Positions 13,339 through 16,842 of a DNA stretch of 16,842 nt are shown piece after piece. How positions within the stretch are numbered: position 1 is the first letter of the stretch; the number at the start of each line of letters is the position of its first letter. The position numbers were made by a program, and so were the translations under genes. This stretch comes from Chlamydiota bacterium (GTDB lineage Bacteria > Chlamydiota > Chlamydiia > Chlamydiales > Rhabdochlamydiaceae): assembly GCA_023269365.1 (NCBI GenBank), contig JAHFTN010000017.1, positions 1-16,842 of the forward strand, in the 5' to 3' direction. Under the pieces are notes generated by a model. The model made no database searches and had not been told where the DNA came from. It was given only the letters and a program-made list of their open reading frames with translations.

Positions 13339-14016
13339 ATGTCAAAAGAAGCGATGAAAAAAGCTGCCGGATACAAGGCGGCAGAATTGATACAAAACGG
13401 GATGCAGATTGGCCTTGGGACGGGCTCTACCGTTTTTTATTTTATCGAAAGGCTCATCTCGCGCTGCAAAGAGGGGCTACAAATCAGAGCCATTGCAAGC
13501 TCAAAACACTCGTATGACTTAGCTAAGAAGGGGGGGGTCCCTCTGCTCGACATCGAAACGATTACCCATCTAGATCTCACTGTCGATGGAGCCGATGAGA
13601 TCGATGCTAAAAAGCGGCTTATCAAAGGGGGTGGTGGGGCCCTTGTAAGAGAGAAAATCGTGGCCGCGATGAGTAAAGAGCTGATCATCATCATCGATGA
13701 GACAAAACGGGTCTTTGCCTTGGGAAAATGTAAACTGCCCGTCGAGGTGATCCCCTTTGCAAAACAAGCGACCCTTCATCATATCAAAAAGGCGGGCTAC
13801 ACGGGACATTTCCGCACACAAGAAGACAAAACGCTATACATCACAGACAACGGGAATTACATTCTAGACATCCACTTTGAGAACTTGAGAGACACTCCAG
13901 AAAAAGACCACGAGAAGCTGCTACACATCCCCGGTGTTGTCGACACCGGCTTTTTCTTCAACCTCACCGGCAGAGTCATCACCGGCTTTGCCGACGGACA
14001 AGTCGTGGTCAATTAA
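13339..14016 (+). CDS. rpiA: Ribose-5-phosphate isomerase A
   Basis: Interconverts ribose 5-phosphate and ribulose 5-phosphate in the pentose phosphate pathway, in the cytoplasm. The phosphate loop GLGTGST is at 25-31; DGADEID (83-89) and KGGGGALVREK (96-106) supply Asp83, Asp86, Lys96 and Glu105, which correspond in spacing to the active-site residues of E. coli RpiA (Asp81, Asp84, Lys94, Glu103). The length of 225 residues is normal. I prefer the ATG at 13339, nine bases after AGGG; the ATG at 13330 lies too close to that site, but would add only three residues. The gene converges on pepF and the two overlap by eight bases. Confidence 0.95.
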   Translation: MSKEAMKKAAGYKAAELIQNGMQIGLGTGSTVFYFIERLISRCKEGLQIRAIASSKHSYDLAKKGGVPLLDIETITHLDLTVDGADEIDAKKRLIKGGGGALVREKIVAAMSKELIIIIDETKRVFALGKCKLPVEVIPFAKQATLHHIKKAGYTGHFRTQEDKTLYITDNGNYILDIHFENLRDTPEKDHEKLLHIPGVVDTGFFFNLTGRVITGFADGQVVVN

Positions 14017-15838
14017 GCAAAGTCTCGAGCTCAGAGACGAGATCTCCGAAATGGCGCATGGCAGCTTCTACGGGCTTGCGCTCTTTCATATTCACTCCTG
14101 CCAGTTTTAACACATCGATCGGATAGAGGGAAGAGCCCGACGAGAGGAAGGTGAGATAGTCTTGCCTTTCTCTATCACCCCCATTGAGGACCCGATCGAC
14201 CAGGGCGTGGGCGGCACTGATCCCCGTTGCATACTGGTAGACGTAAAAATTGTAGTAGAAATGGGGAATCCGCGCCCACTCGATATCTGCCTCTTCGTCG
14301 ATACAGACGTCGGGACCAAAATAGGTCGCATTGAGCTCTTTGTACTCTTTTTTGAGAAGCGCCGGCGTCAGCGGGATCCCCTGCTCTGCAAACTGATGGA
14401 TCTTGAGTTCAAACTCAGCGAATAGCGTCTGGCGAAGGAGCGTTCCTCTCATATCGTCGAGCTTTTGGTTGATCAAAAAGGCCTTTTGCTCTTTTGTCTT
14501 TGCCTTAGAGACAAGATGGCGCAAAAGGAGTTCTTCATTAAACGTAGAGGCGACCTCTGCCACAAAGATCGAGTACTGGGAATAGTGGTAAGGTTGGTGC
14601 TGACGAGAGAGGAGAGAGTGCATGCTGTGTCCCGCCTCGTGAGCAAGCGTCATCACATCGCTAAAGGTGCCGTGGTAGTTCATCAGGATATAGGGCATAC
14701 TGTCGTAGCAGCCGCTAGAATAGGCCCCCGAGCGCTTGCGCGCATTCTCATACCGATCGACCCAGCGCTCCTCTGTCAGCCCCTGTTTGAGTTGGCGTTG
14801 GTACTCTTTTCCAAGTGGCGCTACTGACTCCACGATCAGCTTTGTCGCCTCTTCGTAAGCCATCCCCATCTCCACTTCTTTGATGAGCGGCACATATAAA
14901 TCATAAAGGTGGAGCTGTTCTATTCCCATGATCTTTTTTCTTAAACGCATGTAGCGATGCAAAGCGGGAAGCTGTGCGTGTACAGCTTCAATTAAAGCGG
15001 TATAGACAGAAGGGTCGATCTGGTGGGGAAAAAGAGCCGCTTGCAGACAAGAAGAGAATTTGCGAGCCTTGACCCCTAGCAGATGGCCTTGGACTTGGCC
15101 GCTTAACAACTCACAAAGGGTATTTTCATAAGCGGCAAAAGAGCGGTGGAGATTTTTAAAAGCAGACTCTCTTAAGAGGCGATCAGATCCCCTCAGGTAG
15201 AGAAGATACTTTCCGTGCGTCAGCTCTCTCATGACACCTTGGGAGTCTTGCGCAGGAGGGAATTTGAGATCGGCATTATTAAATGCCCCAAAGGCAAGAG
15301 ATGCCGCCTCTAAAGGTTTTCCCGCCAGGGCCAAGAGCTCTTCTTGGGCAGCGGGTAGGGTGTATTTCTTCATCCTCACCATCTTCTCTAAATAGAAAAG
15401 GTAGGGCTTTAACTCTTCAGAATAGATTAGCGCACTTAGCTCCTCCTTGGGAAGGGCCAAGAGCTCTGGCTCAATCCAAGAGGTCTCTTGCGAAAAGTCG
15501 TGCAAAAGCGTGGTGATGCGCGAGTGAGCCTTTTTAGCCGTTTCCTCTGCGACATCTTCATCATGGCGCAGATGAGCATAGGTATAGAGCTTGGAAAGCT
15601 TGCGGTCGATGGCGCAATAGAGATCAATTAAAATTTTTAAGTGCTCTGGACTCTCTTTCCAGCCGTGTTGTAGCGCTGCGATCTCGGGCCAGTGGGGTGC
15701 TTTCCCCTCTCGCCCCACCTCTTTCAACTCCTCCTCCCACCTCTCCCAGGAAGGATACAAGGCCTCTACATTCCAATGGTTTGCACTTGAAATTTCACTT
15801 CGCTGTTGTGTGGGGTGGATCGACGCAGAGAGGGCCAT
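14009..15838 (-). CDS. pepF: Oligoendopeptidase F (M3 family zinc metallopeptidase)
   Basis: A cytoplasmic zinc peptidase that cleaves short peptides, here probably for amino-acid recovery. The 609-residue length is that of the family. The zinc motif HEAGH is at 400-404 with Glu401 as catalytic base, and the third ligand is Glu428 in VAEVASTFNE. The preceding GAYSSGCYDSMPYILMNYHG and the C-terminal HFYYNFYVYQYATGI block are typical of PepF. The start at 15838 follows AAGGAG at seven bases. The neighbours, nif3 on one side and groESL on the other, match the Chlamydia order as I remember it (pepF is CT112 there). It is divergent from groES, sharing a 156-base spacer with the CIRCE-like element. 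Confidence 0.95.
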   Translation of the reverse strand: MALSASIHPTQQRSEISSANHWNVEALYPSWERWEEELKEVGREGKAPHWPEIAALQHGWKESPEHLKILIDLYCAIDRKLSKLYTYAHLRHDEDVAEETAKKAHSRITTLLHDFSQETSWIEPELLALPKEELSALIYSEELKPYLFYLEKMVRMKKYTLPAAQEELLALAGKPLEAASLAFGAFNNADLKFPPAQDSQGVMRELTHGKYLLYLRGSDRLLRESAFKNLHRSFAAYENTLCELLSGQVQGHLLGVKARKFSSCLQAALFPHQIDPSVYTALIEAVHAQLPALHRYMRLRKKIMGIEQLHLYDLYVPLIKEVEMGMAYEEATKLIVESVAPLGKEYQRQLKQGLTEERWVDRYENARKRSGAYSSGCYDSMPYILMNYHGTFSDVMTLAHEAGHSMHSLLSRQHQPYHYSQYSIFVAEVASTFNEELLLRHLVSKAKTKEQKAFLINQKLDDMRGTLLRQTLFAEFELKIHQFAEQGIPLTPALLKKEYKELNATYFGPDVCIDEEADIEWARIPHFYYNFYVYQYATGISAAHALVDRVLNGGDRERQDYLTFLSSGSSLYPIDVLKLAGVNMKERKPVEAAMRHFGDLVSELETLLN

Positions 15839-15894
15839 AAAGTATCTCCTTGAAATGAGCGCAGTGTATCTTAATCCCCCTTCTCAAGTCAAGT

Positions 15895-15921
15895 TTAGCA
15901 GTCGTAATGAGGCTCTGCTAA
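15895..15921. promoter_or_regulatory. Degenerate CIRCE element (HrcA operator) upstream of groESL
   Basis: TTAGCAGTC, nine bases, CTCTGCTAA: 27 bases, the length and spacing of the CIRCE consensus TTAGCACTC-N9-GAGTGCTAA. The outer six bases of each arm are exact and the inner ones deviate. HrcA binding here would repress groES-groEL until heat or unfolded protein titrates it. It lies 74 bases before the groES start codon. Confidence 0.75.
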
Positions 15922-15929
15922 TTTTTGTG

Positions 15930-15959
15930 TTGTGAAAAAATCCACTTGTCTATTACAAT
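15930..15959 (+). promoter_or_regulatory. Candidate sigma-70-type (sigma-66) promoter of groESL
   Basis: TTGTGA at 15930-15935 and TACAAT at 15954-15959 with an 18-base spacer, 36 bases before the groES start codon and just downstream of the CIRCE element. Both hexamers keep the most conserved bases. It places CIRCE upstream of the -35 box, so a second promoter overlapping CIRCE cannot be excluded. Confidence 0.45.
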
Positions 15960-15994
15960 GCATCTTTCGAACCCAACCGTTAAGGAGAAAAAGC

Positions 15995-16306
15995 ATGGCA
16001 CAGCACACTGCAAAAAAAATAGCTCTAAAGCCCCTTGGCAACCGCGTTTTAGTCAAACGCTTAGAGCAAGAAGAAACTTTAAAAGGGGGGATCATCCTTC
16101 CTGAGAGCGCTAAAAAGAAACAAGAGAGCGCACAAGTCATCGCCATCGGAACGGGAACAACCACCCCAGATGGCAAACATCTCCCCCTCCCCGTTCAGAT
16201 CGGAGATAAAATTTTAATGGATAAATATTCAGGTCAAGAGGTCACCATTGAAGATGAAGAGTTTGTCATCTTGCGCTCTGACGATATCGTTGCAATTATT
16301 AACTAA
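15995..16306 (+). CDS. groES: Co-chaperonin GroES
   Basis: The heptameric lid that closes the GroEL folding chamber. The 103 residues show IALKPLGNRVLVKRLEQEE, the mobile loop ETLKGGIILPESAKKK with the GGIIL sequence that contacts GroEL, and the ending ILRSDDIVAIIN. I start at 15995, with AAGGAG seven bases upstream; the frame is open to 15932 but nothing supports an earlier start. It is followed by groEL after 20 bases and controlled by the CIRCE-like operator. Chlamydiae often carry several groEL copies; only the one next to groES is expected to be the housekeeping chaperonin. Confidence 0.97.
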   Translation: MAQHTAKKIALKPLGNRVLVKRLEQEETLKGGIILPESAKKKQESAQVIAIGTGTTTPDGKHLPLPVQIGDKILMDKYSGQEVTIEDEEFVILRSDDIVAIIN

Positions 16307-16326
16307 TTTATAGGAGTCGTTTTACC

Positions 16327-16842
16327 ATGACAGCAAAAAATATTAAATTCAAAGAAGAAGCGCGTCAAAAAATCTTGAAAGGGGTACGCACCTTAGCCTC
16401 TGCCGTAAAGGTAACCTTAGGCCCTAGAGGGCGTAACGTCATTATCGACCAGTCGTATGGAAGTCCTCAGATCACAAAAGACGGCGTCACTGTAGCAAAG
16501 GCGATCGAGCTCGAAGATAAGCAAGAGAACATGGGCGCACAGATGGTCAAGGAAGTGGCCAACAAGACAGCCGATAAAGCAGGGGATGGAACGACGACTG
16601 CGACGATTTTAGCTGAAGCCATCTACAGCGAAGGGCTTCGCAACGTAGCAGCGGGCGCAAATCCGATGGAGATCAAGCGCGGCATCGAAAAGGCTGTAAA
16701 AGAGATCACAGCTGAACTTAAAAAAATGAGTAAGCCGATCCAAGATCGAAAAGAGATTGCCCAAGTTGCTACCATCTCCGCTAACGGGGATGTGAGCATT
16801 GGAGAGATCATTGCCAAAGCGATGGAAAAAGTAGGGAAAGAT
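16327..16842 (+). CDS. groEL: Chaperonin GroEL (5' part; gene runs off the window)
   Basis: The first 172 codons of the 60-kDa chaperonin. The nucleotide-binding equatorial domain is clear: VKVTLGPRGRNV (ATP phosphate loop), the block ITKDGVTVAKAIELED, and AGDGTTTATILAEAI with the Asp of DGTTT that helps ATP hydrolysis. AGGAG stands ten bases before the ATG at 16327, and the gene directly follows groES in one operon. No unusual residues are seen in the part present. Paralogous chlamydial GroEL copies are more diverged and are not beside groES, so this should be the main copy. Confidence 0.97.
   Translation, partial: MTAKNIKFKEEARQKILKGVRTLASAVKVTLGPRGRNVIIDQSYGSPQITKDGVTVAKAIELEDKQENMGAQMVKEVANKTADKAGDGTTTATILAEAIYSEGLRNVAAGANPMEIKRGIEKAVKEITAELKKMSKPIQDRKEIAQVATISANGDVSIGEIIAKAMEKVGKD

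Noticed and set aside
13935..13960. Strong hairpin followed by five T inside the end of rpiA, resembling a terminator
   Set aside because: It lies within coding sequence that encodes the conserved GVVDTGFFF stretch; the resemblance is probably a product of codons.
14162..14827. Overlapping open frames on the plus strand opposite pepF
   Set aside because: They are antisense shadows of a well-conserved gene and have no own start signals or recognisable motifs.
1..16842. CRISPR arrays, tRNA or rRNA genes, integrase attachment sites
   Set aside because: No regularly spaced repeats, no tRNA-like cloverleaf, no rRNA segment and no integrase gene were seen on either strand.

Overview
The window looks like chromosomal DNA from a member of the Chlamydiota, most likely a Chlamydia-related (Parachlamydiales-type) organism and not Chlamydia itself. 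The case rests on gene content and order. On the minus strand ihf/hu, an L,D-transpeptidase-like gene, accA and msbA lie in sequence, with dnaQ (DnaQ plus DUF3820) nearby; further on come a Nif3 gene, rpiA, pepF and groES-groEL. As I remember them, these are the neighbourhoods of CT261-CT267 and CT108-CT112 in Chlamydia trachomatis. I could not check this with a search. The presence of Ulp1-like (CE clan) protease relatives, an ankyrin-like protein and a single-HKD phospholipase D also fits an intracellular bacterium that works on a eukaryotic host.

Layout. 1-431: start of pdhA and a tiny lipoprotein gene, both minus. 432-865: no gene; two nested miniature inverted-repeat elements, the inner one with a perfect 9-bp target duplication. 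866-2739: accessory pair on the minus strand, a Nuc-type phospholipase D with a signal peptide translationally coupled (ATGA) to a Ulp1-like protein that has lost its catalytic cysteine. 2841-3542: dnaQ (+). 3539-4438: a paralogue of the Ulp1-like protein with an intact His-Asp-Gln-Cys set. 4495-8497: probable operon ldt-accA-msbA (minus) for envelope and lipid functions; MsbA carries a canonical EF-hand loop in an outside-facing insertion. 8695-9459: an AT-rich gene of unknown function that shares short motifs with the dead protease but has no protease domain. 9442-9768: ihf/hu. 9769-10275: no gene; a second, inverted copy of the miniature element, itself interrupted, plus a solo repeat arm. 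10276-11541: tyrS. 11615-11700: a large palindrome related to the solo arm. 11779-12501: ankyrin-like protein. 12498-16842: nif3, rpiA, pepF, then groES and the start of groEL behind a degenerate CIRCE operator.

The housekeeping genes cover fatty-acid synthesis (accA), lipid A transport (msbA), cell wall cross-linking (ldt), pentose phosphates (rpiA), pyruvate oxidation (pdhA), translation (tyrS), nucleoid structure (ihf/hu), proteolysis (pepF) and folding (groESL). Between them lie accessory genes and repeats that look acquired or fast-evolving. Three accessory genes end exactly at, or a few bases into, the 3' end of a convergent core gene. The most interesting system here is a small family of Ulp1-like proteins in three states: an apparently active enzyme, a pseudoenzyme lacking the nucleophile, and a possible relative with no protease domain, with the pseudoenzyme co-translated with an exported phospholipase D.
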